The notes under the pieces are model-generated. The model was not told the origin of the DNA. It saw only the letters and a program-made list of their open reading frames with translations, and made no database searches. A DNA stretch of 64,000 bases, from the NCBI GenBank assembly GCA_019055375.1, contig JAHQIW010003643.1, forward strand, positions 1-64,000, written 5' to 3'. The position numbers and the translations under genes were made by a program. This document shows, piece by piece, positions 13,601 through 23,769 of this stretch; the first letter of the stretch is position 1, and the number at the start of each line of letters is the position of its first letter. The stretch is from Parelaphostrongylus tenuis (taxonomy: Eukaryota; Nematoda; Chromadorea; Rhabditida; Metastrongylidae).

Positions 13601-15054
13601 TAATATAATTTATTCTCTGAAAGATGACACATTAGAGTTTGTGAACTCTAGAGCTGCCAATACTAGCATTTATAGCTATTCATAATGTTTTTGTTTTTCG
13701 TTATTTAAAAGGGTCGTCTTAGCTGAGAAGGGATTCTATCGGTTTTATTCAAGTGTTCGACTAAATAGGATCTGTACCACAACAAAGCTCGGCATAATGC
13801 TCACATCTGCAATTGTGAATTACCGTAGAATTGAAATGAGAAGCTGTAGATTATCGTAGTGATACTGCAAGGAGGCTGTTATGCATTCCTCGTACATCGA
13901 TTCAGTACAAAATACGATTGAAATGCTTTGATCGGGTAAAGAAACTAGCTGATGTTCTTTTTATAATCCTAATTACTGGTTCTGAGTTTCACTTTTCGTT
14001 ACTTTTTTGGCATGGCGTAATGAGTCTATTAATTCACTACTTTGCTATCAGCCTATCAACTATTCTTTTCCAATGATTCCAGACGCACTATCGAATGCTG
14101 TGTGTTCACTTGACTCATCGGTGTATACAGTTGGTGAGGAATGGCGTCAGGACACATGCACCAACTGTTCGTGCCATTCCGGTGGCCATACTGTATGCCG
14201 TCAACTAGTTTGCCCACAATGCATTGAGCCAGTGCCAATCGAAGGACATTGTTGTCCGCTCTGTAAAGGTTTTCTCTACTATTCGTATTATTTTGATAAA
14301 CTATTTGATTACGGTGGTTCAACGGTTCAGCACACGCTCCCGAAAAAGTGAGATCTGGGTTCGAATCCCTGCTGATGCGAATGTTCATGCGCACCACTCT
14401 ACGTTATTGGGTTTATTGTAACATCGTACGACCTCAATAAGCGGTCAAATAAAATGAATTTTATCTGATTATGCTTTCATGGTTGCTTGTGTACTTCTGA
14501 GTGTTTCAAAATACTCATTTGACCAATGTCCAAACATAACAGCTGTTACAATATATTATTGCAGAACTATTACTGTCGCAATGGTTTCTTTTCAGACGAG
14601 GGATGGGCGGCGTTCAGCGAGGGAAATGGTCAGACATTAGACCCTCCAAAGCCGTCCCCAAATTCGCTGCTGTGGATTGGACTGTGTCTTGTTTTGCTAG
14701 CTATCGTTGGGCTGATTATTGTGCTGCTTATTCTCTACAGGAGAAGTCGTGGTGAGACAAAGGTATGTTATCATAAAACACTTTGATCGGATTTAGCTTT
14801 TTTCGCGCTCAGATTTATTACTTCAAATTCAGTGACGATGTGCAGTATTTAACCTAAAAAAACGCAAGCCAAAGAAAGAGAGCATAACATATTAAGCAAC
14901 TCTTTAGAAGTCCTTCGAGAATACGTCGTCATGTGTTCGACTGTCGTCATCTAAGCAGATAGGTTCCATTCCGCATCTGGCAGACTGGTCATCGTCTTCA
15001 CGTAAGGATTTCCATGCAGACGGTCAGAGCGAAAGTCTCCTGTCCACTGTGTAG
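421..15054 (+). CDS. crm-1: CRIM1-like cysteine-rich transmembrane BMP regulator, 5'-partial, about 15 visible exons
   Basis: CRIM1-family proteins are type I membrane proteins that bind BMP-type ligands and modulate their delivery. Exons read from splice sites and phase: 421-556, about 1041-1219, 1930-2050, 2181-2287, 2627-2792, 3689-3834, 9190-9353, 9414-9486, 9823-9927, 10659-10793, 12016-12089, 13257-13400, 14083-14268, 14596-14762, 14908-15054 (TAG). Order of modules: a chordin-like [10 protein letters not shown] segment; two VWC repeats ([18 protein letters not shown]); antistasin-type repeats in the exons at 2627 and 3689 ([18 protein letters not shown]); four more VWC repeats ([31 protein letters not shown]); a TM helix about 14680-14740 followed by RRSR; and a 49-residue tail ending LSTV. 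The module order matches vertebrate CRIM1. The N-terminal signal and IGFBP part would lie left of the window. The exons at 421, 1041 and 10659 need single-base frame changes; all other exons join in phase. The exon at 1041 has uncertain borders. Confidence 0.88.
1637..1782. repeat. Long T-rich tract
   Basis: About 145 bases of T runs interrupted by single C or A, in a crm-1 intron upstream of the exon at 1930. It is low-complexity sequence with no other signal. Confidence 0.85.
4593..4632 (-). ncRNA. Hammerhead ribozyme motif in left (inverted) PLE arm
   Basis: On the - strand: stem I strand GGCT, core CTGACGA, stem II GGCG...CGCC, GAA, palindromic ACGT stem III, then T and AGCC, which pairs with GGCT. 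This is the minimal type I hammerhead layout with a vestigial stem III that is described for Penelope-like elements. One extra A precedes stem II, so cleavage activity is uncertain. Confidence 0.6.
5641..5960 (-). mobile_element. Retrozyme-like unit: direct repeats around a hammerhead
   Basis: A motif beginning TTCCAAAAAAGAATG occurs at 5641 and again at 5913, 272 bases apart, followed by matching flanks (AGCTCA, then TTGGT and ACGC). A hammerhead lies between the two copies. One and a bit tandem units of about 270 bases, each with a hammerhead, is the layout of animal retrozymes (small non-autonomous elements that use the ribozyme to make circular RNA). A relative lies at 28793-29117. It sits inside the PLE, so it may have inserted there or been carried with it. 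Confidence 0.6.
5690..5734 (-). ncRNA. Hammerhead ribozyme, intact core
   Basis: On the - strand: GTCA, CTGATGA, stem II GGAGG...CCTCC (5 bp), GAA, the palindrome ACACCGGTGT as stem III, cleavage base A, then TGAC, which pairs with GTCA. All invariant core bases are present. It is a type I hammerhead with a self-complementary stem III. It is antisense to crm-1. Confidence 0.75.
5970..7999 (+). pseudogene. PLE reverse transcriptase + GIY-YIG endonuclease, frame-broken
   Basis: Penelope-like elements encode a telomerase-related reverse transcriptase and, in EN+ clades, a GIY-YIG nuclease. The RT part shows [14 protein letters not shown] and the catalytic RYIDDCFVV box near 6955-6985. The C-terminal part at 7460-7999 shows SGIIYLISC, then [10 protein letters not shown], then RVKEHL, which are the GIY-YIG core residues in order. 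The upstream RT segment (about 6180-6720) has in-frame stops and several frame changes, and RT and nuclease lie in different frames, so this copy is dead. The same nuclease segment occurs inverted at about 4800-5340. Confidence 0.85.
8137..8170 (+). ncRNA. Hammerhead ribozyme motif in right PLE arm
   Basis: On the + strand: GGCT, CTGACGA, a shorter stem II (GGC...GCC), GAA, ACGT, T, AGCC. It is the counterpart of the motif at 4593-4632 and has a one-base shorter stem II. It lies in the sense direction of the crm-1 intron. Its position next to the nuclease 3' end fits a PLE non-coding terminal region. Confidence 0.6.
8715..9118. mobile_element. Foldback/MITE family F, copy 1
   Basis: The ends read GTTCCATAAGTTTTGGCAC and, inverted, a GTGCCAAAAC-type sequence near 9095. 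Inner arms carry TGCGCATTTTCTTGC and, inverted, CATGCAATTTCAA. Further copies lie at 29290, 33890 (half) and 50275. No transposase is seen in any copy, so it is non-autonomous. It lies in the crm-1 intron just before the exon at 9190. Confidence 0.7.
11576..11832 (-). mobile_element. tRNA-derived SINE family 1, diverged copy
   Basis: The sequence aligns by eye with the family 1 copies at 46447 and 49270: a head with TGCGCC-like and CCACTGC motifs at the right end, and a body ending in GATCAATCC at the left end. It is strongly diverged and lies in a crm-1 intron. An open frame across it is not judged to be a gene. Confidence 0.55.
12016..12089 (+). other. crm-1: Small crm-1 exon between VWC repeats
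   Basis: A 74-base exon preceded by TTTCTCTCAG that completes the phase of both neighbours. It joins CCP-R-C from the exon ending at 10793 to the GASWRPDDC start of the exon at 13257. It is too short for a standard open-frame scan and is listed separately because it restores an otherwise broken VWC repeat. Confidence 0.8.
12125..12400. repeat. TA-rich microsatellite clusters
   Basis: Two blocks of TATATA/TGTATA repeats (about 12135-12195 and 12308-12395) flank a short unique spacer in a crm-1 intron. Confidence 0.85.
12880..13172 (-). mobile_element. tRNA-derived SINE family 1
   Basis: Read on - strand, a tRNA-like head (GGCGCAGTGGTTAGAGG near the right end) is followed by a B-box-like GGTTCGATC and then a conserved body. 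The tail region near 12885 resembles CTTTATCC repeats. It lies in the crm-1 intron before the exon at 13257. Confidence 0.8.
14313..14450 (+). mobile_element. tRNA-derived SINE family 2
   Basis: It contains a perfect B box (GGTTCGAATCC) near 14350 and then a shared 3' block CGCACCACTCTACGTTATTGG. The same order is seen at 28300-28440 and, more loosely, at 27145-27250. It sits in the crm-1 intron after the exon ending at 14268. Confidence 0.65.
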
Positions 15055-15719
15055 GTACTTTTGTCCACTGTTATTGTTTAAGTAATACTGTAGTCCAAAA
15101 TCTGATAGGCTTTGAATTTCTCTTCAACATTGAAAAATTGGAAGAAGAAAAGAACTGTGAGTCTTATTCTGAAAGGGTTTGAAATCATCACTCAAAATCT
15201 GCTTGATCAGTTTTGATGCAATTTGTACTCCATTTATTATTATAAGGGAATGGAAGTGTTTCTCTTATGAGATTAAGAGAACATCTAAGCAATTGTCTTT
15301 GCTGGTGCGTCTAGCGCATCCCAACAGACGATAGTGAAAATGTTCTTTATTAACTTGTTCGATTTGGATATAATTGGCTATCTAAATAGATTAATGGCTC
15401 GCTTTGATTATGGCGATCAAGCAGCAACATGATGTCATTTTGCCTGCTCACAGCTGCCATTTTAGAGAACTAATTTCATTTCAACATCTAAATGCCGTAA
15501 AGTCTTTTTGTGAGAAATGGCCGATACTTGTTTACAAAATGTATTCTAAAATTTACCTATTCGGGAAAGTGTTTTTACTCGTTCAGTAAAGTGTGAATTT
15601 AACAAGAGAAGTGCTACGAATGGCCCACAGCATTACAGCTTCTTTTCAATCGAATAAGCTTGAAAACCGCTTGAAATTTTCAATGTAGCTTATAGAATAT
15701 CCGAAGCGTTTCAGAGGTT

Positions 15720-16330
15720 GGATACGCTATGGCTTACGAACGTTTCGGCGTTCTCGCGCGCCTCATCATGGCGTATGCCCTACGGCTCACCCTTACTAAT
15801 AGCAGCAGTGCCGCAGATACATCAGACCAGGCAAAATGATATTCTGATTTTCATCGATGGCTCACGGCTGTCGCGAACCATATAACAATAACTTTCGATA
15901 GACTGCGTTCAGAATATCGCTTTGATATCCAATATAGCTTGACTAGAATGCTTTAAGCCTTGAGTATGATGATCTGATGAGGTGTGAGAGAACGCCGAAA
16001 CGTACATAAACCACTAACATGGCAAACCTCTAAAAGATAAAATATTCTATAGGGGCTATACTAAATTTTTATGCGACACTTGAACACAGACAATTAAAGG
16101 TATTGTTGTATGCTCCGCAACGTCCGTAAGCATCGACTGAAAATCAGTCTAGACCGCAACAGCAAGTGATATTTCACTTCGTTTAGATTGATATACCTGC
16201 CGCACCGCTATATTTAGTGGGTTAAGCCATAGGGCATGCGGTTCTGATGAAGTGTGAGAGAACGCCGAATGTACGTAAGCCACTAACGTAACAAATCTCT
16301 CTAGGGCTGGTACTTTCTATCAGGCTATAA
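15720..16330. repeat. Cluster of decayed hammerhead-bearing repeat units
   Basis: Three hammerhead-like cores occur: about 15733-15765 on - (GGCG...CGCC stem II, first core base changed), 15973-16005 on + (CTGATGA, GGTG...CGCC, GAAAC) and 16237-16270 on + (CTGATGA, GAATG). The two + copies are 264 bases apart with similar flanks, which suggests a tandem dimer of a short element. The flanks resemble 27300-27540. Confidence 0.6.
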
Positions 16331-17264
16331 TACAGCTTCCATTTTCAAACATTGCAACTGATTATTTCGAGAGCTCGCTGAATAACAATCACCCATTTTC
16401 AATTTTCTCCTATTGGACTTCGACTCTGTGCTTTTCCGCAAAATCCACTCCTGTTTTGCTTCGCATTCGCTAACAAGAAACATTTGCAAAACTTCACAAT
16501 GCGCGTCACTTCTTCAAATTCATGACATTTACTGCTGACTCTTTCTAGCTACCACATTCTGTCAATTACTGATACCAATATTCCAGTGCAGGAATTGAGG
16601 TTTCAGATTGTCAACAAAACTGAAAATTTCGTGTTGATCCATAGAAAGGAACTCAAGCAAGCCAGCGCCTCCAACATCTGTTTCATAGAACCAATTCTTT
16701 ACTGACAATGGTGGTCCCAAGCTTTATTTGGTGTACACTGTCTTTCGACTTGTCATATCCGGATTTATCTTGAAGCAGCTATTTGGAATATCGTGAACGT
16801 ATTGTTGCTATCAATAGCGTCCATTGTAATCTGCGTTTTCATTTGTGTCATCACATATCTTAGTGCCTGACATCGAATGAGGCAGCTCTTGCTCGCTGAG
16901 CTTAGCATCAAGCATGTTATTATTTTCTGATTGAGGTTGCAAATCTTCGACGATTTTGATATAAAAGCGTTCCTAGACCTATAATACAGGTCATTGGTAT
17001 CTTCATAGGTGACAGGTATTTGTTTTGTCATAATGCAATAACGTCCTTCTCATGCAAGAATTAATTTCGACCACCGCTTCGTTCTAATCGCTGATCGTGT
17101 AGATGGATATATTCTAAAGTCACTTGGATTTTCCTAAGAGAAAACTTTGTGCCGTGCATTGCTGTTTCAAGCTGTGGAACACCCTACCTCTCTTTGAGAT
17201 TAGACAACAAACTGTCAACATGATTTAAACATTACACAAATGGGTTCTTTTTCGTTATCAGAGA

Positions 17265-18005
17265 GCGAATGAAGAAACGACCCTTCTTGCTGGACGAAGT
17301 TTTCATACGTGTTTTGCAATCATTCGAAAGCCTAAATCTTTAGCCACTGCGCTACGTGCTCCTCTTTTTGAAAAGTCCTTTTATAATACTATTCACATCA
17401 AAATTAAATTATGTTTCACATCCTTCGCTTGCTTTTACTATTATTTCACTGGTTCAGTGGAAGCACGAAAAGATGAACGTGTTGGAGAATTTTCGTAGAA
17501 TGGGAGTCATACGTCTTATATGAAATTCTTCAAAGCGGAGAAAGGTATCCTATCCGACTGACAGAAATTGCACCTTACGTGCGACGCGCAAACGTATTTC
17601 GATCGATCGATGCGCACGCATCGATCTGCGGCGACCACACCCTTGGCCGTAAAAATCGGCCGATATACAAGCGTGACGAGTATGTGAAACTCGATCGTAT
17701 CTTCTCTGCTGTACTGCAACAAAACGGTCTTTTCAGAAAACAAGCACAACGTTGGAATACTGGTAACCTACGCTATCGAATGATTAGTTGAAAGTCAAAG
17801 GAAAAGCTTTGTATTTTGACAAAAAAACACGTGTGTCTAACACAGAACGACGTTTCAAAAAAGGCTCTTTTCAAAAACGGCTACGTAACACAGTATTCAG
17901 AGATTCAAACTTTCTAATGATTGCTGGAAGTCTTGAAGCAATGGACAGTCTTTGTGCAGCGAAAGGAGTCGCTTCTTCTTTTGTTTCCGGATGACGGAAA
18001 AAACC
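17265..18005. mobile_element. MITE family A, copy 1
   Basis: The left end has GAAGAAACGACCC, then GCTGGAC, then AATCATTCGAAAGC. The right end has the inverted form: CTTTGTGCAGCGAAAGGAGTCG, then TTTCCGGATGACGG. The terminal inverted repeats are about 70 bases or more, with no transposase frame. Other copies are at 34885, 42530, 61565 and 63170. Confidence 0.7.
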
Positions 18006-18009
18006 TCAC

Positions 18010-19978
18010 AAACGATAGGATACAGAATGACTCGACAACCTAGTTCATCATCCTACGAACAGGAGTGCTCGAATCTATCTAGATACAACTTTTTCTTCAC
18101 TAGTTAAAAGAACTTTACATAAAAAATGGCAATCCTAAGTTCAAATTTATCATTGTTCTCAATTTTAGTATGAATAGACTATATCACCATATGTTTTTAC
18201 GAGCCCCTGAATACTGTAACGTTAAAAGTGATTTCAGATCGGACACGATGACGGCGACAAGTTGCGCGTCATCTGGAGTTGATCCTCATGCTGACGCTAA
18301 GCTTCTCACCACGCGCAATCTAAACCATTTTCAATGTCGTGTCTAATCGTGTTATTGATCGTTTGCAGTATTTGAAGATATCATAATCGCTGATACGCAT
18401 TCAAATGTTGGATTCGATAACAGTAGTACTCTTTTGCAAAGAAAATCTAATCTAACGTGCGCCTTTCTCGATGGGCATCTTCTTCAGCATCATATGTGTA
18501 CCGTATACCGCAGGGTCTAATCGCGTCTAATTTGGGTGACGAATGCGAGGTGATTATGTTACTTCAGCTTTTGTGCTGTTCCACAATGCCCAAGAAATGT
18601 ACAGAGCAGTATAGAAAGTATTTGAATCCTTAAGGAACATTTCTCATTAATCTTTTTAGTTGCTGTTCATTTTCCCATCTTTTGGACTTTATTCTCTCAC
18701 CGTAATCGCATAGACATTATCGTCATTCGTTGTTACTGTTCCGTGTGAGTGATTCTTATGCTTTGAAATTATACAAACACCTAAAGCGTATCTACTCGAT
18801 GAGCTCATCAGCGTGCTTATCAAATTCTTCCCAATTTGTGTAAATCACCGAATAGGTCTCAGAGATTTTTCTCATGTATATGCGTGTGTCTGTGTGATGA
18901 TTGGTTGTGTTCATCTCAGATGCACTGATTATCACAACAGAAAATTCTTCTCATTCTTTTAGATGACTGCAAATGGTTTTGTTGAGTGTTTTCTTGGCGC
19001 TCCTTTTTGTTTCTCTGAAGTCATAGATAGAAACGTGTTTGTGCTTATCCCGGATTGGAGATCAAAATACCCTACTCCTCTTTTCAAAACTCCCAAACAG
19101 AGCACAGGGCAATGTACATAGCATGAAGACCGTTGTTGTTGTGATGTAGTTAATTTGTTGATTGAGAATTGATTTTCCTTCTAAAAAATTGTGTCATCGA
19201 CACGGTACGCAGAAGTGCAATCTATATTTTTGTTATCAACAAAAAACGCCGTAATTGGTGAATGTATTGAAAGTAGTAGATGTATTGTTGCCACGAGCTT
19301 CCCTTAATACGCGTTATTAATGCATATTGATTGTGTTGTGACTTTTTTGTAGTTTAGTGTCGTAATACCGACGTCGCTCATACGTCAGTACATTTCTTTT
19401 TTTGACATCAACGATGCACTGTAGTCGATTCGCGTGAATAAACAGCTTTAAAGTTGATACCATTGTTTGAAAAATGGTCTTTACAAAATACGTCCATTTT
19501 TTTGTGACTCGACACAAGAAATCATAGGCAATTCTCCCACTCGATTCGTCTACTCTAGACATCGTCCACGGAAGTTTACAGATTTTCATGTGAATTTGGC
19601 TGCTTGTTGAAAATTTCAATATAGTTCATGGACGTTAAACCCTGGTCAAGTAGATTAGCCCAGGTATGTCGGAATATGGTGCATCATCACGTCGTCATCA
19701 CGCGAGAGCCTCCAGCCAATACAGTTCAAAGAAACTTCCCGGACAAGTATAGTACTTTTCTTTCGACTTCAAAATAGTAAGATTTGGTTATTCTGGAACG
19801 TGGAAGACAGCCCGTCTGCACATTACGCTCAACAATATTTAGCTGTAGATCGTCCGCGTTCGTTCTTAAATTTATTCAAGAAAACAATTAAATCGATGAA
19901 AATCAAGCCTTGTTATTGGGGATAACGTCATCAAAATCATAGTTGAAAAGGTTGTTTCAACAGAGTTTGTAATTTCAT
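18010..19978. other. Non-coding stretch between crm-1 and the minus-strand membrane gene
   Basis: I see no convincing exon. A TTTCAG acceptor at about 18237 precedes a 15-codon open frame ending in TGA, which is too short to assign. The sequence is AT-rich and without recognised repeats. Confidence 0.5.
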
Positions 19979-20511
19979 CTAATCCTTCTTTGATGGCTCA
20001 CGGTCTCTCACTTCCAGAATTCGATGAATACCAAATGCAGTGAACTCAATGACGGCAATAGTTAACGAAATGAATGGAATGTCGATGAGAAAACTAATAG
20101 CTGAATTGTCTAGTATTAACGATTATCAATAACCGATCGAACAATTTAAAACATAAAACTTACCAACGGCTTTTCTTACTACAGCGACGAAAATGATAAG
20201 GATAACAATTTCGCAGATTATCACCAAAATCTAGAGATCAAAGATTAATGGATATTTTGACAGAACTGGCTTACAATTGTTACAAAAAAAACGCATTGTT
20301 ATACTGCTTATAAGAAACATACCTGAAGGAAGACGTAGAGCTGGAATGCGTATGACAGCCAATAGCGTGCGAGAAATTTTGCTATGTTGCCATTGATGTT
20401 CAATAATATTACGCAGATCATCAAGAAGCGTACAAGTTTCACTGGAATGTCAGTGATTGTGTTGTGGTTCTTCCGCTTATGAGGGAACAAACGAAAAACC
20501 AATCTCATTCG
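19979..20511 (-). CDS. Unrecognised small multi-pass membrane protein, three 3' exons
   Basis: The - strand exons 20511-20323, 20230-20164 and 20100-19979 join in phase (0, 1) with good donors (GTATGT, GTAAGT) and end at TAG. The product starts with a basic segment (MRLVFRLFPHKRKNH) followed by hydrophobic stretches (KLVRFLMICVILLN, ILVIICEIVILIIFVAVV, FISLTIAVIEFTAFGI) and a polar end REPSKKD. This gives three to four predicted TM helices and about 125 residues as seen. ATG at 20508 could be the start, or the exon could be internal with acceptor TTTCCAG. I do not recognise the family. It is convergent with crm-1. Confidence 0.6.
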
Positions 20512-21717
20512 CTGGAAAGGAAGTTTTCATAGGGGTGTTGGTAACCATTTGCTGAGACTTGAGGTGCAGCTGCATGTTGCCGTTTTTTCTAACACCACTT
20601 TATAACAGTATCATCCGGATCAGAAATCATATGTGAGACTCGCCTTTCGCCTTTATTTTTATCATGCGTATAATTCGCTGGAAGCCGAGGAGGGGTCTCA
20701 ATGAAGTTTTCGCAGAATATTACTAAATCGTTTTATCTGATGTTTCTTTCATAGATGGGGAAAAAGTTTACAATCGAATAACAAAATATCGATCGTCCCG
20801 TCTCGCCCCGTCCCTGCCACGGCCCTCGCCTTGTCGATTAGCCTATAAACAAACTTGCCAAAAATGTAAAAATCGACCTTATTCACTCTGCTACAGCGTA
20901 TTTCCAAAAAATGAGCACGTCGCTAGAATCAGGAAACATTACGCTATCAGGTGATTAGTAATAGTCTGAAGAAAGAGGTCTGTCCGGCGAGATTTAAAGC
21001 ACGATCATTGAGAAGGAGAGATCAAAAGTTCAAATCAAAGGTCACATGCACCCATCTCATGAGACATTCACAACGTATCACAAGCACGCGAAATGAAAAA
21101 AAAACTGTTATTAAAAGTCGAAAATCGAACTACCGTCCTAATATGCTTACTCGGCTATTTGAATGGCCCGGCTACTCGCTGTGAATGCTCATGGCTGACG
21201 CTAGTTACAAACACGTCCACCCTTTCGCTTGGATGCTTGTCAAAGAGAACGCCTGGATACTATGCACTCCATATCGCTGCTCTTTTCGTCCATTTTTCAT
21301 CCATTCTTCTTATTATAATATCGGTCCATCTGCTTCTCTCTCTTAATGTATATTCTTCCGAATCCCGAGAATACGATAATCTGTGAACCTGAGCTGCACA
21401 ATCCGCCCAAACGTTACGAGTGCTCGATGAGTTTCAGAAGACATTAGTTAAGTGCTCTCTGAGTGATAGGTAAATTTTTTGACGTGATTGAAGTACCAGC
21501 ACACACCTCTGCTGCACCGCTGCATAATACTGGGAAAACTAAAGAGTTTTTAAGTCTACTGGTTAGTTGGTGGCTTCTCTGAGATGCCTAGATGCGGCCC
21601 TTGTTGCACTCGTTCCTTTGTCCAATCGTGCTGCCCTCTATGTTTATCCAACGTCCACGGTATACGTAAAAGCTGGTGTTGTAATCAGAGAATCCATCCA
21701 GTTTGAATTATTCATCT

Positions 21718-23760
21718 TCACAATATGGATTCTTCATGAACTGGGTCATCATCGTATTTATATTTAGTCGAATTTTCTGTCCGCTTCGTTGAGTTTATCC
21801 AAAATCGACTCTGTTTCACTGGTATTCTTAAGAAATGACCATGTTTCCCATCAGTACATTTACTCTTCTTGTCTCGAACAAGGAATTTCATTGTTAATTG
21901 TAGTGTAGCAGTAAATTGGCATTTTGGTGTTGTCCTGTAGAACATTTTTGCCTTTGGGTATAGTGTGGGGCCGATGGGAAAGCCGTTTTTTGTGCTGCAT
22001 TTCCGATAACAGTCACTAATGCTTGTATGAAAGACGGGCTCTACACCTGAGTCGACGAGCGCTGATAGGACTGCATTGGTATCGCCGTAAGACACTTTCT
22101 CATGGCCGATGAGTTAGAACAACGGACAGATGGTCTTCTCGACAGACTTCTCTGACCCGTGATACGATCCCGATATGGTCATCCAGCAAATTCTTTCTCA
22201 GAATCCTGCTTGCTTAACTGGTTGAGCGTCATTCAAGACTCACAGATGTGCAGAAGGACAGTATTCGTGAAACGTTTGCAGAATACACTCAGCAAGCGTT
22301 TGGAAGGTTTTTATAAAAATCCATTTGATCACATTACTTAGGTGCGACTAGTGTGAGCGAATTCTTCTATTGACCTGCGACTTTTTCTTTATGAAGACAT
22401 GATGTCACATGCTTGCAAAAGTGCACGCAGCTTGCCTTCCAGTTCTAACAAAATCGGCGGTCATATTTTCAAGCCTTAGAGCTGTGTCTGCGAGCTTTCT
22501 ATCGCAGCCTGGACTTTAGAAGGTAGCATACGAGGATTTATCCTATGGCGAAGACTTCGGTGTCCAAGATGGGGATCATAGATTCAAGAGCAATAGTGTA
22601 GAACTTTCTTGCTATGAATTTTTTACGACAAAATGCAGTGATGACTCCATCTTCGTTTATCAGGTGAATAGCGCAACATAAAAGCTGCAAAGATCTCGAC
22701 AGCATAGATCGTTTTTGAGCAGCTTTAATAACTTTTTGGCTTACACCGGTGTAGCTTTTCGTGCACAGATCTTCCACAGCTGGCATTTATTACCAGCTTA
22801 ATCAAGAGTGTTGCACTGAGTCAAGCCTCAGCCAAGGGAGTTCTTCCTTCTCTTCCTTTCCTTCTCTCTCCGCGCACTCCCCAATGATATGAAGATAAAA
22901 TTCAAACTTCTTGCATGAAGAACTGATGCTGGCTGAACACTTTTGAGTCCATCGAAAGGCGAACTTATAGTCTTCGATCAAGTTTTGTTTTATCTGCCAC
23001 CCATATGAGGAGAGAATTATACTGAGCATATCGTTGTCGTACACGACTTGTTTTGCCTTTTCTAGACGATGAATCAAGCCCTTTTCCGAATTATAGCAAA
23101 ATCAGATCTTCGCATTGAGAAGGCGGTGATTAGATCCAATACAGATTGATGACACCCAGAAAGAGTCAAAAAGAACCATGTTCTGTTTGTATGAATATGG
23201 TCGATCGCCGCGTGAGCCATGCTATCAAGGAACTTTTACGTCCATCGGCGATGTTCCTTCTTGTTCAAAGGAAAAGCAATCTATTAGAAGAGACGTGCTG
23301 CAGAAGGAGTCCTACAAAATGGTTTCACTTCTCTCTTCATTTTCCGTTTCAACTTTTCCAATTGTGAAATTCAATTTTGTTGGCCGTTTCTAATGCGGCG
23401 TTGAAGTATCCAATAATAACTTTATAGAACGACTTTCACTGCTAACTACATCCAATTGACTACACAACATGCGCAATTAGCTCTCATCAGCTGTGCAATC
23501 TGCTGTGAACTCAACAGCTGAAGAATGGTCAGCGCGGTGATTCGGTCTCGTATGGGAAAACTTGATGGAAGTTTGATAGGAGTACGACAGTCCCAACGCA
23601 TCAGACATTCTGCTACGAAATTTTTTTTTTTCCACGAGAATCACGCTCTCGTCACTTAATTGGTGTTTGCTAGTCTTCGTACTATTGTTCTCATGCAGAG
23701 CGATCACATCGAATTTGATGCGACCAGCGATTCCAAGAAAATCTAAGGATTGGTGTCGAA
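21718..23760 (-). pseudogene. RTE-type LINE fossil
   Basis: Three - strand pieces match an RTE polyprotein in order: an AP-endonuclease start near 23700 (IALHENN then LSDESVI), a linker near 22540-22790, and an RT segment at 21718-22095 (AVLSALVDSGVEPVF then FTATLQ, comparable to AVIEALDNQGVPTRY and FTATLQ in the better copy at 40-41 kb). It is heavily frame-broken. Confidence 0.65.
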
Positions 23761-23769
23761 GATGGATGT

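Noticed and set aside
16527..16702. Open + frame (HLLLTLSSYHILSITDTN...) of 58 codons ending in TGA
   Set aside because: It has plausible residues but no methionine, no convincing acceptor and no recognised relative. It cannot be tied to crm-1, whose stop is at 15054.
18238..18284. Possible alternative last exon of crm-1 after TTTCAG
   Set aside because: Only 15 codons to a stop, with no family similarity. The in-phase exon at 14908 gives a complete tail.
21093..21386. Open frame of 97 codons on + with a hydrophobic segment
   Set aside because: It is a single frame without promoter, splice or family support. It adjoins an RTE fossil and similar frames are expected by chance.
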